This document shows, one piece after another, positions 26,047 to 34,573 of a stretch of DNA of 64,000 bases. Below the pieces are notes generated by a model. It saw nothing but the letters and a program-made list of their open reading frames with translations. It was not told where the DNA came from and ran no database searches. Position 1 is the first letter of the stretch; the number at the start of each line of letters is the position of its first letter. The position numbers were made by a program, and so were the translations under genes. This DNA comes from an uncultured Lachnospiraceae bacterium (lineage in GTDB: Bacteria > Bacillota > Clostridia > Lachnospirales > Lachnospiraceae), in NCBI GenBank assembly GCA_946537305.1, contig CAMNFR010000001.1:60583-124582 (forward strand), written 5' to 3'.

Positions 26047-26988
26047 TTATTTCGCTTCAAAAATGCGCAGCTTTGCGCTCTTGCTTCTGGGATTCATTTC
26101 CATCTCTTCCGTTCCGGGCAGAATGGGTTTTCTTGTGACCACATGCCCCCGGCTTTTCCGCCCGCATACGCAGACCGGAAAATTTTTCGGACAGATGCAG
26201 GGATCCTCTGCCCGGCGGAAATGGTTCTTTACCAGGCGATCTTCCAGGCTGTGGAAGGTGATCACGCAGAACCGTCCGCCCGGCGCCAGACGGTCGATCA
26301 TGCCGTCCAGACATTCATCCAGCACCGTCAGTTCCCGGTTAAGTTCTATTCTGATAGCCTGAAATGTCCTCTTCGCAGGATGTCCTCCCGTTTTCTGCAT
26401 TTTCATGGGAATCGCTTTCCGCAGGATCTCCACCAGCTCGCCCGTCGTTTCGATGGGCTTTTCTTCCCTCGCCTGTACAATACGCCTGGCAATGGGGCCG
26501 GCGTACCGCTCCTCCCCGTAGTCCCGCAGAATACGTGTAAGTTCCGCTTCCGGATATGTATTCACAATATCCTTCGCTGTGAGGCTCTCCTCCCGATCCA
26601 TGCGCATATCCAGCGGCGCGTCCGCCATGTAGGAAAAGCCGCGTTCTGCGCTGTCAAGCTGGAAAGAAGAGACGCCCAGATCCAGCAGAATGCCATCCAC
26701 AGCAGGAATCTCCAGGCGATCCAGGACCGAAGTCAGCTCTCCGTAATTGGCCTTCACGATCTGCACCCTGTCTCCAAAGGGAGCCAGTCTCTCTCCGGCG
26801 GCGCGGATCGCATCCTCATCCCGATCAATACCGATCAGACGGCCGCCCTCCGTGAGCCTGGCAGCGATCAAAGAGGAATGGCCGCCGCCTCCCAGCGTCC
26901 CGTCCACATAGATGCCGTCCGGACGGATGGCAAGACCTTCAATGACCTCCTCCGCCAGCACGGAAATATGTTTGAACTCATTCGCCAT
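26047..26988 (-). CDS. rsmH: 16S rRNA m4C1402 methyltransferase
   Basis: SAM-dependent methyltransferase (formerly MraW), 313 aa. N terminus [16 protein letters not shown] loop GTLGGGGHS (residues 30-38), [15 protein letters not shown], and [15 protein letters not shown] are all family marks. [13 protein letters not shown] in the C-terminal third is a typical cysteine cluster. It follows mraZ by 59 bp, in the conserved order mraZ-rsmH-ftsL-ftsI. Confidence 0.96.
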   Translation of the reverse strand: MANEFKHISVLAEEVIEGLAIRPDGIYVDGTLGGGGHSSLIAARLTEGGRLIGIDRDEDAIRAAGERLAPFGDRVQIVKANYGELTSVLDRLEIPAVDGILLDLGVSSFQLDSAERGFSYMADAPLDMRMDREESLTAKDIVNTYPEAELTRILRDYGEERYAGPIARRIVQAREEKPIETTGELVEILRKAIPMKMQKTGGHPAKRTFQAIRIELNRELTVLDECLDGMIDRLAPGGRFCVITFHSLEDRLVKNHFRRAEDPCICPKNFPVCVCGRKSRGHVVTRKPILPGTEEMEMNPRSKSAKLRIFEAK

Positions 26989-27047
26989 AATCGCTCTTTA
27001 GTCCTCCGGATTTATGCACATTTTTAATGACCTTTGGCCCCTTGACA

Positions 27048-27473
27048 TCAAATGCCCAGGTCTTCCATGTTTTCGGCGACCTCTTCCATGTCATCGTAAG
27101 TAGAATAATTCTCCCAGCGTTCCTGATCCCAGATTTCGATATGCTCTCCGACACCGGCAAGCACCACGTCTTTCCCAAGCCCAGCCGCCTGACGCAGCTT
27201 GGCATTGATCAGAATACGGCCCTGACGGTCCAGCTCCACAGGGTCCGCCCCGGCCAGGAAGAATCTCTTAAATTTTCTTGCATTGGGATTGGTAATGGGC
27301 AGGTTCTTCAGCTTTTCTTCGAAGGCCTTCCATTCTTCATTGGGATAAATAAAAAGACAGTTGTCCAGCCCTTTGGTCACGACAAATTCGTTCCCCAGCT
27401 GTTCCCTGAATCGGACAGGAATGATCAGACGCCCTTTGTTGTCAATGCTGTGCGAAAATTCACCCATGAACAT
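27048..27473 (-). CDS. mraZ: Transcriptional regulator MraZ
   Basis: 141 aa with two AbrB/SpoVT-like halves, each with a conserved R-motif (IDNKGRLIIPVRFR and LDRQGRILINAKLR). Forms ring-shaped oligomers that bind direct repeats in its own promoter and repress the division cluster. GGAGG lies 7 bp before the ATG. Three correctly spaced operator boxes lie 55-80 bp upstream, supporting autoregulation. Confidence 0.96.
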   Translation of the reverse strand: MFMGEFSHSIDNKGRLIIPVRFREQLGNEFVVTKGLDNCLFIYPNEEWKAFEEKLKNLPITNPNARKFKRFFLAGADPVELDRQGRILINAKLRQAAGLGKDVVLAGVGEHIEIWDQERWENYSTYDDMEEVAENMEDLGI

Positions 27474-27527
27474 GGAATCACCTCCTCCGCTGAATCGTCA
27501 GGGGTGGTTCTCACATCCAGAATGAGT

Positions 27528-27552
27528 CCCACAATGTCCCACAATCTACCAC
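27528..27552 (-). promoter_or_regulatory. MraZ operator: three direct repeats
   Basis: On the minus strand GTGGT, GTGGG and GTGGG occur at an exact 10-bp period (27548-27552, 27538-27542, 27528-27532). This matches known MraZ boxes of TGGG-type repeats with 5-bp spacers. They lie just downstream of the -10, at the transcript start, where binding would block initiation. Confidence 0.8.
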
Positions 27553-27570
27553 TTTTCCCCCTGCAAGGCT

Positions 27571-27599
27571 ATTTTACGGCATGTTTTTTGAAATTACAA
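27571..27599 (-). promoter_or_regulatory. Promoter of the division and cell-wall cluster
   Basis: Minus strand: TTGTAA (27594-27599), 17 bp, TAAAAT (27571-27576), immediately upstream of the MraZ boxes and about 100 bp before mraZ. Confidence 0.7.
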
Positions 27600-27695
27600 T
27601 ACCCTTTTTCTACTTTTTTTCCCATTCCGGTTACTTTTCTCTCTGTATGTAGATATTCGTTCTTTGAAGTATTTTATGTCCGGCACAAGGGATAG

Positions 27696-27750
27696 AAAAA
27701 GAGCCCGCCGTCAACCACAAAACCTTGTTTTCTGTGGCGACGGCGGGCTC
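27696..27750 (-). terminator. Strong terminator after mntP
   Basis: GAGCCCGCCGTC (27701-27712) pairs exactly with GACGGCGGGCTC (27739-27750), with an inner CCACA/TGTGG stem. On the minus strand it runs into TTTTTC. It isolates mntP from the mraZ promoter. The stretch 27751-27827 between it and the mntP stop shows nothing notable. Confidence 0.8.
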
Positions 27751-27827
27751 TCACCCGCTAAATCGTGGAACTTTATATTCTTTTTTCAGACATTTCCTCC
27801 GGCCAGCGCGGCCGCGTCTCAAGGTGT

Positions 27828-28406
27828 TTATGCCCCCAGATGTTTGATCAGGATTTCCATGCCGATCGCGATCAAAATGACGCCTCCCAGGCAGGAAGCT
27901 TTCCCCGCCAGTCTCATGCCGAAACGCTTCCCGACCTGCAGTCCTCCCAGACAGATGAAAAGGGTCACGACCGCAATAATGAGTGAGGCCGCGAATGCCA
28001 TAGCCCCGTTATATTCCGCGATCGTAAATCCCACGGACAGGGCGTCCAGTGAAGTAGCAACGCCCTGCATAATAAGGGTAGCCGCTCCCAGTACCGGTAC
28101 TGCATCCTCTTCCTCTCCGCGGATTCCCTCCACGAACATTTTTCCGCCGATATAAAACAGCAGCAGGAAGGCAATCCATGGAATAAGAGGTTCCACGGCC
28201 CGGAAGACCTCTACCACCTTGTGTACGCAGAACCAACCGATCATGGGCATCAGGAACTGAAAGAAAGCAAAGGTACCGGCAATGCCCAAGCCTTTGGCCC
28301 GCCCCATGCGGGGATCATGCATGGCATTGGCCACCGACACAGAAAATGCGTCCATGGCCAATCCAACGCCCAAAAGTATACTGTTGACCAAAAATGAAAA
28401 ATCCAA
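27828..28406 (-). CDS. mntP: Manganese efflux pump MntP
   Basis: 192 aa with six transmembrane helices in two repeated halves. Each half has a conserved acidic motif: GLAMDAFSVSVA (Asp near 19) and ATSLDALSVGF. Exports Mn2+ to prevent toxicity. GGAGGAG precedes the ATG. The 62-bp gap to glnS holds only a hairpin, too short for a yybP-ykoY manganese riboswitch. A terminator follows the gene. Confidence 0.9.
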   Translation of the reverse strand: MDFSFLVNSILLGVGLAMDAFSVSVANAMHDPRMGRAKGLGIAGTFAFFQFLMPMIGWFCVHKVVEVFRAVEPLIPWIAFLLLFYIGGKMFVEGIRGEEEDAVPVLGAATLIMQGVATSLDALSVGFTIAEYNGAMAFAASLIIAVVTLFICLGGLQVGKRFGMRLAGKASCLGGVILIAIGMEILIKHLGA

Positions 28407-28422
28407 CCCCGCTCCTCCGAAA

Positions 28423-28460
28423 TACCGGCGGCAGACTCGATGACTGCCGCAGGTATTTTT
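28423..28460. terminator. Hairpin between glnS and mntP
   Basis: AATACC-GGCGGCAGAC / GACTGCCGC-GGTATT pair with one bulge, around 28421-28455. The T-run lies on the plus-strand side (GTATTTTTACTTTT). On the minus strand, where glnS is transcribed, only TTT follows, so termination may be partial with read-through into mntP. Confidence 0.45.
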
Positions 28461-28468
28461 ACTTTTAC

Positions 28469-30166
28469 TTAGGCCTTCGGCAGCTTAAAGGAGCTCTTCA
28501 GGCTGACAATACGGTTAAACACCGGATTTCCAGGGGCAGAATCCTTGGAATCCACGCAGAAAAATCCGTTCCGGACAAACTGGAACCGGTCTCCCACGGA
28601 AGCTTCGCCCAGAAGGGGCTCCACATAACAGTTCTCGCAGACCACCAGCGAACGAGGATTCAGGTTCAGGGTTCCGTCTTCCGCAAACATGCCCTTCTCC
28701 TCATCCACAATGTTTTCGTACAGGCGCACGGTCACCTTTTTAGCCGTGGCGGCGGCCACCCAGTGGATCGTCCCCTTGACCTTTCGGCCATCCGGGCTGT
28801 TGCCGCCCTTGGAGGCAGGATCATAGGTGCAGTGGATCACGGTCACATTGCCCGCCTCATCCTTTTCCACATCTGTGCAGCGGACAAAGTAGGCGTTCAT
28901 CAGGCGCACCTCATTGCCCGGGAACAGACGGAAATACTTGCGGGGCGGCACCTCCATAAAGTCTTCCCTTTCGATATAAAGCTCTTTTCCGAAGGGAATC
29001 TTCCGGCTGCCGAGTTCCGGATTTTCAGTATTGTTGGGCACCTCCAGATACTCGATCTGATCCTCCGGATAATTATCGACGACCAGTTTCACGGGATCCA
29101 GCACCGCCATCTGGCGCGGCGCCTTTAACTTCAGGTCCTCGCGGATGCAGTACTCCAGCATAGGCATCTCAGCGATGCTCTGTGCCTTGCTGACACCGGC
29201 CAACTCCACGAACATACGGATCGCTTCCGGCGTATAGCCCCGGCGGCGAAGTCCGCTGATACTGACCAGGCGGGGATCATCCCAGCCGTCCACCGTGCCG
29301 TTTTCTACCAGACGTTTGATATAGCGCTTTCCCGTGACCACATTCTTCAGGTACAGCTTGGCGAACTCGATCTGACGCGGCGGCTCTTCGAACTCACACT
29401 CCCGCACGACCCAGTCATAGAGCGGACGGTGGTCCTCAAATTCCAGGGTGCAGATGGAATGCGTAATGTGCTCCAGCGCATCCTCAATGGGATGAGCAAA
29501 ATCATACATGGGATAGATGCACCAGGCATCCCCGGTATTGTGATGCGTCATGTGAGCCACCCGGTAGATCACGGGGTCACGCATATTGATGTTGGGGGAA
29601 GCCATATCGATCTTCGCGCGCAGCACCTTTTCGCCGTCTGCATATTTTCCATCCCGCATCTCCCGGAAGAGCTTCAGGTTCTCCTCCACACTGCGATTGC
29701 GGTAGGGGCTCTCCTTTCCCGGCTCCGTGAGAGTGCCGCGGTAGGCACGGATTTCCTCTGCGCTCAGGTCGCAGACATAGGCCTTTCCTTTCTGGATCAG
29801 GAATTCCGCGCAATCATACATCTGTTGGAAATAAGAGGATGCAAAGAACAGGCGGTCTTCATAATCTGCTCCCAGCCATTCCACATCTTCCTTGATGGAT
29901 TCCACAAATTCTATTTTTTCCTTGGTCGGATTGGTATCATCGAAGCGGAGGTTGAATTTTCCACCGTACTTCTGCGCCAGTCCGTAGTTCAGCAGAATCG
30001 ATTTTGCATGACCGATATGCAGATAACCGTTCGGCTCCGGCGGGAATCGGGTCTGTACGTGTGTATAGACGCCTTCTTCCAGATCCTTATCAATTGCCAT
30101 CTCTATAAAATTGCGGGAGACGACTTCTTCCTTCCCGTTCTCCGGCATATTTTCCTTTACATCCAT
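28469..30166 (-). CDS. glnS: Glutaminyl-tRNA synthetase
   Basis: Class I synthetase charging tRNA-Gln, 565 aa. Signature [15 protein letters not shown] has HIGH at residues 50-53, and [12 protein letters not shown] occupies the KMSKS-like position. The C-terminal beta-barrel anticodon domains end in KSSFKLP. Direct glutaminylation is notable because many Clostridia also use GatCAB; whether both exist here cannot be seen. The ATG at 30166 is just downstream of AGGAGG; the longer frame to 30211 starts upstream of that site and is rejected. Confidence 0.95.
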   Translation of the reverse strand: MDVKENMPENGKEEVVSRNFIEMAIDKDLEEGVYTHVQTRFPPEPNGYLHIGHAKSILLNYGLAQKYGGKFNLRFDDTNPTKEKIEFVESIKEDVEWLGADYEDRLFFASSYFQQMYDCAEFLIQKGKAYVCDLSAEEIRAYRGTLTEPGKESPYRNRSVEENLKLFREMRDGKYADGEKVLRAKIDMASPNINMRDPVIYRVAHMTHHNTGDAWCIYPMYDFAHPIEDALEHITHSICTLEFEDHRPLYDWVVRECEFEEPPRQIEFAKLYLKNVVTGKRYIKRLVENGTVDGWDDPRLVSISGLRRRGYTPEAIRMFVELAGVSKAQSIAEMPMLEYCIREDLKLKAPRQMAVLDPVKLVVDNYPEDQIEYLEVPNNTENPELGSRKIPFGKELYIEREDFMEVPPRKYFRLFPGNEVRLMNAYFVRCTDVEKDEAGNVTVIHCTYDPASKGGNSPDGRKVKGTIHWVAAATAKKVTVRLYENIVDEEKGMFAEDGTLNLNPRSLVVCENCYVEPLLGEASVGDRFQFVRNGFFCVDSKDSAPGNPVFNRIVSLKSSFKLPKA

Positions 30167-30218
30167 CTTTTTGATTTCCTCCTTGTGCCTGCCGATATAA
30201 GACAATAGCATTTCTGCT

Positions 30219-30248
30219 AGTATAGCCCGTGGAGGGCCTGCTCGTCAA
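30219..30248 (-). promoter_or_regulatory. Promoter of glnS
   Basis: Minus strand: TTGACG (30243-30248), 18 bp, TATACT (30219-30224), about 50 bp before the glnS ATG. The rest of the divergent region to 30470 is AT-rich and holds only the weaker plus-strand promoter. Confidence 0.7.
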
Positions 30249-30380
30249 GCAAATACCGCAGGGTAACAAAAAAACAGTAGCGCCATGACACATTTTATGC
30301 TATGATGGCTCCATAAACTGAACTGCGTTCTATACCCGATAAAAATGTTTTTAAAGTAATAAACATTTCCCACATAGTTT

Positions 30381-30409
30381 ATACATTCATTATATTTCTA
30401 TATTATAAT
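30381..30409 (+). promoter_or_regulatory. Probable promoter of the zinc-ribbon/DUF5685/DnaJ set
   Basis: A perfect TATAAT (30404-30409) in very AT-rich DNA, 60 bp before the first gene. The -35 (ATACAT at 17 bp) is poor, so strength or sigma factor is uncertain. Confidence 0.45.
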
Positions 30410-30470
30410 AGAGACCATAAGAACAGCACTAGATCAGATACTACAGAAAAAGCTTTCGGAGGCTTCTGTT

Positions 30471-30866
30471 ATGAGAGAAAAGGCAAGGCAATTTATGCAG
30501 GGACGATATGGCTCAGATCAGCTGGGCCGTTTTACTATGGGCGTAGGTGCCGTTTCCCTGATTGCTTACATGTTCCTGCACTGGAACGTGCTCTATTTTC
30601 TGACACTCTTCTGCCTGATTGCCTACTATTACCGGGCGCTCTCCCGAAATCACGGACGACGCTATGAGGAAAACCTGAAATTTCTTCAGATCAGGAACCG
30701 TATTACCGGACGCTTCCGCAGCACGAAATCACACATGGAACAGATGCGTTATTACCGCTTCTACTCCTGCCCGACCTGTCATCAGAAGATCCGGGTACCG
30801 AAGGGACACGGAAAAATTTCCATCACCTGTCCCAAGTGCCGTTCCGAATTTATCCGAAAGAGCTGA
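30471..30866 (+). CDS. Small membrane protein with C-terminal zinc ribbon
   Basis: 131 aa. Two hydrophobic segments (about 22-38 and 40-54) form a hairpin, followed by a basic region (RNHGRRYEENLK, RNRITGRFRSTK). The zinc ribbon has CPTC (100-103) and CPKC (120-123). The C-terminal domain is predicted to be cytoplasmic because the linker is basic. TCGGAGG precedes the ATG. It starts a tight set with the DUF5685 and J-domain genes (6 and 9 bp gaps). I do not recognise a function. Confidence 0.75.
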   Translation: MREKARQFMQGRYGSDQLGRFTMGVGAVSLIAYMFLHWNVLYFLTLFCLIAYYYRALSRNHGRRYEENLKFLQIRNRITGRFRSTKSHMEQMRYYRFYSCPTCHQKIRVPKGHGKISITCPKCRSEFIRKS

Positions 30867-30872
30867 TGACCT

Positions 30873-31736
30873 ATGTTCGGATATGTGATCATCAACAAAG
30901 CGGAATTAAAGGTGCGGGAATGGGAAGAATATCGCGCCTTTTACTGCGGCGTATGCAGAGCTCTCGGCAAACGTTCCGGCCCCATCGCCCACGCTGCCCT
31001 TACCTATGATATGACCTTTCTTGCCGTACTGCTGTCAGATCTCTACGATGACCCGGTACGGCTTTGCCATGAATCCTGTCCGCTGCGTCCATGGAGACGG
31101 TGTCCGAAGCACCGAAACGAGCATATTGATTACGCGTCGGATATGAACGTTCTCCTTACCTATTATAATCTGCTGGATAACTGGCAGGATGACAGGGATC
31201 TTCGCAGCCTTCTGTTCGCCCGTTCACTGCGCGGCCGGGTCCGTCAGATCCGGAAGGAATACCCCAGACAGGCTGCCGCCGTCACCCGCTATATGGAAGA
31301 GCTTGCCCGCTGTGAGCAGGAGCATTCTGCAGATCTGGACAGGGCTGCCGGCCTGACCGGCGAACTTCTGGGCGAGATTTTTGTTTATCAACAGGACATC
31401 TGGGCCGAGCGGCTGCGCCGTATCGGTTTTTATCTGGGAAAATATATCTATCTGATGGATGCCTTTGAGGATCGCACGGATGATCAGAAGAGCGGTTCCT
31501 ATAACCCCTGGAACCTTCAGAAGCCGCTCCCCCGGGAGCCGGAGATCCGGAGCATTCTCACCATGATGGCCAGCGAAGCCGCAAGGACCTTCGAACAGCT
31601 TCCTACGGTGGAATATGCCCCCATACTCAGAAATATCCTCTACTCCGGCCTCTGGAAACGGTATGAGGAGATTCTGAATCCCGCAGCATCAGGCAGAGCG
31701 GGGAGCACCTGCAAACGAGAAGACCACATAAACTGA
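30873..31736 (+). CDS. DUF5685-family protein
   Basis: 287 aa, resembling the DUF5685 family of unknown function. N terminus MFGYVIINKAELKVREWEEY, then YCGVCRALGKR and a Cys/His cluster CHESCPLRPWRRCPKHRNEH (residues 68-87), possibly metal-binding. The remainder looks all-helical, with acidic pairs such as YNLLDNWQDDRD and LMDAFEDRTDD that recall prenyl-synthase-like or Fe-binding helical bundles, though this is only a resemblance. No signal peptide. It lies between the zinc-ribbon membrane protein and the J-protein, likely one operon. Confidence 0.75.
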   Translation: MFGYVIINKAELKVREWEEYRAFYCGVCRALGKRSGPIAHAALTYDMTFLAVLLSDLYDDPVRLCHESCPLRPWRRCPKHRNEHIDYASDMNVLLTYYNLLDNWQDDRDLRSLLFARSLRGRVRQIRKEYPRQAAAVTRYMEELARCEQEHSADLDRAAGLTGELLGEIFVYQQDIWAERLRRIGFYLGKYIYLMDAFEDRTDDQKSGSYNPWNLQKPLPREPEIRSILTMMASEAARTFEQLPTVEYAPILRNILYSGLWKRYEEILNPAASGRAGSTCKREDHIN

Positions 31737-31745
31737 GGTACCCCT

Positions 31746-32423
31746 ATGACCGATCCCTACAAAGTGCTGGGCGTCAAATACGACGCCACGGAAGAAGAGA
31801 TCAAAAAAGCATATCGGGCGCTCTCCCGGAAGTATCATCCGGATGCGAACATCAACAATCCCAACAAAGACCAGGCGGAGGAGATGTTCAAGCAGGTGCA
31901 GCAAGCCTACGACCAGATCATGAAGGAGCGGGAGGCCGGTGCTGCCGGAGGGCCTTACGGAGGCGGCTATGGCGGTTCCTATACCGGGGACGGCTATGGC
32001 GGACCTTATTCGGGAGGCGGATACGGCGGCGCATATCAGCAGAGTTATCAGAGCGAAGACATGATGCGCATGCAGGCGGCCGCCAACTACCTGAACGCTG
32101 GTGCGTTCCGCGAAGCCCTGAATACCTTGGATCTGGTGCAGGACCGCAATGCCCGCTGGTATTATCTCACCTCCATCGCCCACAATGGCATGGGCAATAA
32201 TGTAAACGCGTTAAATTATGCACGTCAGGCAGCTGCCATGGATCCCAGCAATATCGATTATCAAATGCTGATCCAACAGCTGGAGCATGGCGGTCAGTGG
32301 TATAACAGCATGAGCCGGGAATTCGGCGGCCGGCCGATCGTCGGCGGAGACCTGTGCTGTTACCTGTGCCTCGCCAACGCCCTCTGCGGCGGCTGCGGCG
32401 GCCCGTTGTGCTGTTTTATCTAA
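31746..32423 (+). CDS. J-domain protein with TPR-like middle and Cys-rich tail
   Basis: 225 aa. The N-terminal J domain (about 3-60) has the HPD motif at 31-33, so it should stimulate a DnaK. A Gly/Tyr-rich spacer (68-98) follows. Residues 105-180 look like two TPR repeats ([36 protein letters not shown]). The last 22 residues hold seven cysteines (204-223). There is no DnaJ zinc finger or C-terminal beta domain, so it is a class C co-chaperone. It ends the three-gene set; the client is unknown. Confidence 0.8.
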   Translation: MTDPYKVLGVKYDATEEEIKKAYRALSRKYHPDANINNPNKDQAEEMFKQVQQAYDQIMKEREAGAAGGPYGGGYGGSYTGDGYGGPYSGGGYGGAYQQSYQSEDMMRMQAAANYLNAGAFREALNTLDLVQDRNARWYYLTSIAHNGMGNNVNALNYARQAAAMDPSNIDYQMLIQQLEHGGQWYNSMSREFGGRPIVGGDLCCYLCLANALCGGCGGPLCCFI

Positions 32424-32452
32424 TTACAAAAAGAGACAAGAGGACGGACCTG

Positions 32453-32510
32453 GAGACAGGGGACGGACCTGTGTCTCCCACGGGGGAGACACAGGTCCGT
32501 CCCCTGTCTC
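32453..32510. repeat. 26-bp perfect inverted repeat between convergent dnaJ-like gene and asnS
   Basis: GAGACAGGGGACGGACC... (32453-32478) pairs exactly with 32485-32510 around a 6-nt loop. A related partial unit (AGAGGACGGACCTG) lies directly upstream at 32440-32453. The asnS stop codon follows the arm immediately. T-runs are weak: CTCTTTTTG on the minus strand comes only after the partial unit. It may be a bidirectional terminator or a dispersed palindromic repeat. Confidence 0.75.
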
Positions 32511-33902
32511 TTACAGTTCACAATTATTAACCGTGCGGGGGAAGGGCAGTACGTCGCGGATATTTCCGATACCGGTCAGGTACATCACGCATCTCTCGAA
32601 GCCCAGACCGAAACCGGCATGACGGGCAGTGCCGTACTTGCGCAGATCCAGATAGAAGTCATAATCTTCTTCCGCCAGGCCCAGCTCACGGATACGGCCC
32701 AGAAGCTTGTCATAATCATCTTCTCTCTGGCTGCCGCCGATGATCTCCCCGATGCCGGGCACCAGGCAGTCCATGGCCGCAACGGTCTTTCCGTCCGGAT
32801 TCAGCTTCATGTAGAAGGCCTTGATCTCTTTGGGATAATCCGTCACGAAGACCGGGCGCTTGAAGATCTTCTCGGTCAGATAGCGTTCATGCTCTGTCTG
32901 CAGATCGCAGCCCCAGAACACCTTATATTCGAATTCGTCGTTATGCTTTTCCAGAAGCTCCACCGCCTCAGTATAGGTCACACGGCCAAAATCCGAATTC
33001 ATCACATGCGTCAGGCGGTCGATCAGTCCCTTATCCACGAACTTATTGAAGAAGGCCATCTCCTCCGGCGCGTTCTCCAGCACATAGCGGATGATATACT
33101 TCAGCATGCTCTCCGCCAGCATCATGTTGTCCGTCAGATCCGCAAATGCGAACTCCGGCTCGATCATCCAGAACTCCGCCGCGTGACGGGTGGTGTTGGA
33201 ATTTTCCGCGCGGAAAGTGGGACCGAACGTATAGATATTGCGGAAGGCCTGCGCAAAGGTCTCTCCGTTCAGCTGACCGCTGACTGTCAGAGAGGTCTTT
33301 TTGCCAAAGAAATCCTGCTTGTAGTCCACGGCCCCGTCCTCTGTACGAGGTGCATCCGCCAGGTCGAGCGTGGTCACCTGGAACATTTCGCCGGCGCCCT
33401 CCGCGTCGCTTCCGGTGATCAGGGGCGTATGGACATATACAAAATCTCTCTCCTGGAAGAACTTATGAATGGCGTAGGCGATCAGGCTTCTCACGCGAAA
33501 TACGGCCGCAAATGTATTGGTGCGGGGACGCAGATGCGGGATGGTGCGCAGATACTCCATGGTATGGCGCTTCGGCTGCAGCGGATAATCCGGAGTAGAC
33601 GCGCCCTCCACCGTAATCTTTTCCGCCTGCATTTCAAAGGGCTGCTTCGCCTGCGGCGTAGCCACAATGGTTCCCTCGCAGATCAGAGCCGCGCCTACAT
33701 TGCTGTGAGAGATCTCCGAAAAGTTCTCCAGATCGTCATGATAGACCACCTGCAGGGGCTCAAAGAAGGTACCGTCGTTCAGAACAATAAAACCGAAGGA
33801 CTTGGAATCACGCAGGTTGCGGATCCAGCCGCAGACAGTGACCTTTTTGCCGATGTACTTTTCACGCTCGCGGTACAAAGATTTGATAAATGTACTTTCC
33901 AT
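32511..33902 (-). CDS. asnS: Asparaginyl-tRNA synthetase
   Basis: Class II synthetase, 463 aa. An N-terminal OB-fold anticodon domain (about 15-110, [21 protein letters not shown]) is followed by the catalytic domain. Motif 2 is [25 protein letters not shown] (near residue 220) and motif 3 is [13 protein letters not shown] near the C terminus. The presence of Asn at AENSNTTRH favours AsnRS over AspRS. AGGAG lies just before the ATG, and the gap to ysxC is 40 bp. Confidence 0.96.
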   Translation of the reverse strand: MESTFIKSLYREREKYIGKKVTVCGWIRNLRDSKSFGFIVLNDGTFFEPLQVVYHDDLENFSEISHSNVGAALICEGTIVATPQAKQPFEMQAEKITVEGASTPDYPLQPKRHTMEYLRTIPHLRPRTNTFAAVFRVRSLIAYAIHKFFQERDFVYVHTPLITGSDAEGAGEMFQVTTLDLADAPRTEDGAVDYKQDFFGKKTSLTVSGQLNGETFAQAFRNIYTFGPTFRAENSNTTRHAAEFWMIEPEFAFADLTDNMMLAESMLKYIIRYVLENAPEEMAFFNKFVDKGLIDRLTHVMNSDFGRVTYTEAVELLEKHNDEFEYKVFWGCDLQTEHERYLTEKIFKRPVFVTDYPKEIKAFYMKLNPDGKTVAAMDCLVPGIGEIIGGSQREDDYDKLLGRIRELGLAEEDYDFYLDLRKYGTARHAGFGLGFERCVMYLTGIGNIRDVLPFPRTVNNCEL

Positions 33903-33942
33903 ATTCTCCTCTTTTCTGTATCTTTATCTATCAGTTTCGTAT

Positions 33943-34539
33943 CTATTCAGATTTCGGTTCCAGATAGGACTCCAGAACAGCGTAGATGTCCTCCCGGCCT
34001 TCTTTGGTCTGGGCAGAAAACGGAATCAGCAGTTCATCCTTCCTCATGCCCAGCGTCTCCCGGATCAGTTTTTTCTGCTTTGCCAGCTGAGATTTTTTGA
34101 TCTTATCCAGCTTGGTAGCGATGACCACCGGTTCATAGCCGGCGTTCAGGATCCAGTTGAACATCTGTATATCGTTTTTTCCAGGTTCATGGCGGATATC
34201 CACCAGCAGAAAGACCTGCTTCAGCTGAGCGGAATTTCTCAGATAACGCTCGATCATCTTGCCCCACCGGGCCTTCTCGCTCTCCGGCACCTTCGCATAG
34301 CCGTAACCCGGCAGATCCACGAAATACAGTTCCTGATTGATATTATAGTAATTGATGGTCTGGGTCTTGCCCGGCTGCGCAGAGATCCTGGCATACGCTT
34401 TCCGGTTCATCAGCGCATTGATCAGCGAAGATTTGCCTACATTGGATTTGCCCGAAAAGGCAAATTCCGGCAGTCGGTTTTCCGGCAGCTTGCTGGTAAC
34501 GCCGCAGACCGTCTCCAGATTTACTGATTTGATGATCAT
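33943..34539 (-). CDS. ysxC: Ribosome biogenesis GTP-binding protein YsxC/EngB
   Basis: 198-aa small GTPase needed for 50S assembly. G1 is GKSNVGKSS (30-38), G3 is DLPGYGYAK, G4 is TKLDK and G5 resembles SAQTKEG. The ATG at 34539 has GAGGT about 4 bp upstream; the longer frame to 34638 runs into lon and is rejected. It follows lon by 34 bp, a common gene order in Firmicutes. Confidence 0.94.
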   Translation of the reverse strand: MIIKSVNLETVCGVTSKLPENRLPEFAFSGKSNVGKSSLINALMNRKAYARISAQPGKTQTINYYNINQELYFVDLPGYGYAKVPESEKARWGKMIERYLRNSAQLKQVFLLVDIRHEPGKNDIQMFNWILNAGYEPVVIATKLDKIKKSQLAKQKKLIRETLGMRKDELLIPFSAQTKEGREDIYAVLESYLEPKSE

Positions 34540-34573
34540 AAACACCTCATACGCCAGCTTCGCTGACTCATTT

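Noticed and set aside
28407..28468. Manganese (yybP-ykoY) riboswitch before mntP
   Set aside because: The gap is only 62 bp and holds a simple hairpin without the conserved loops of that class.
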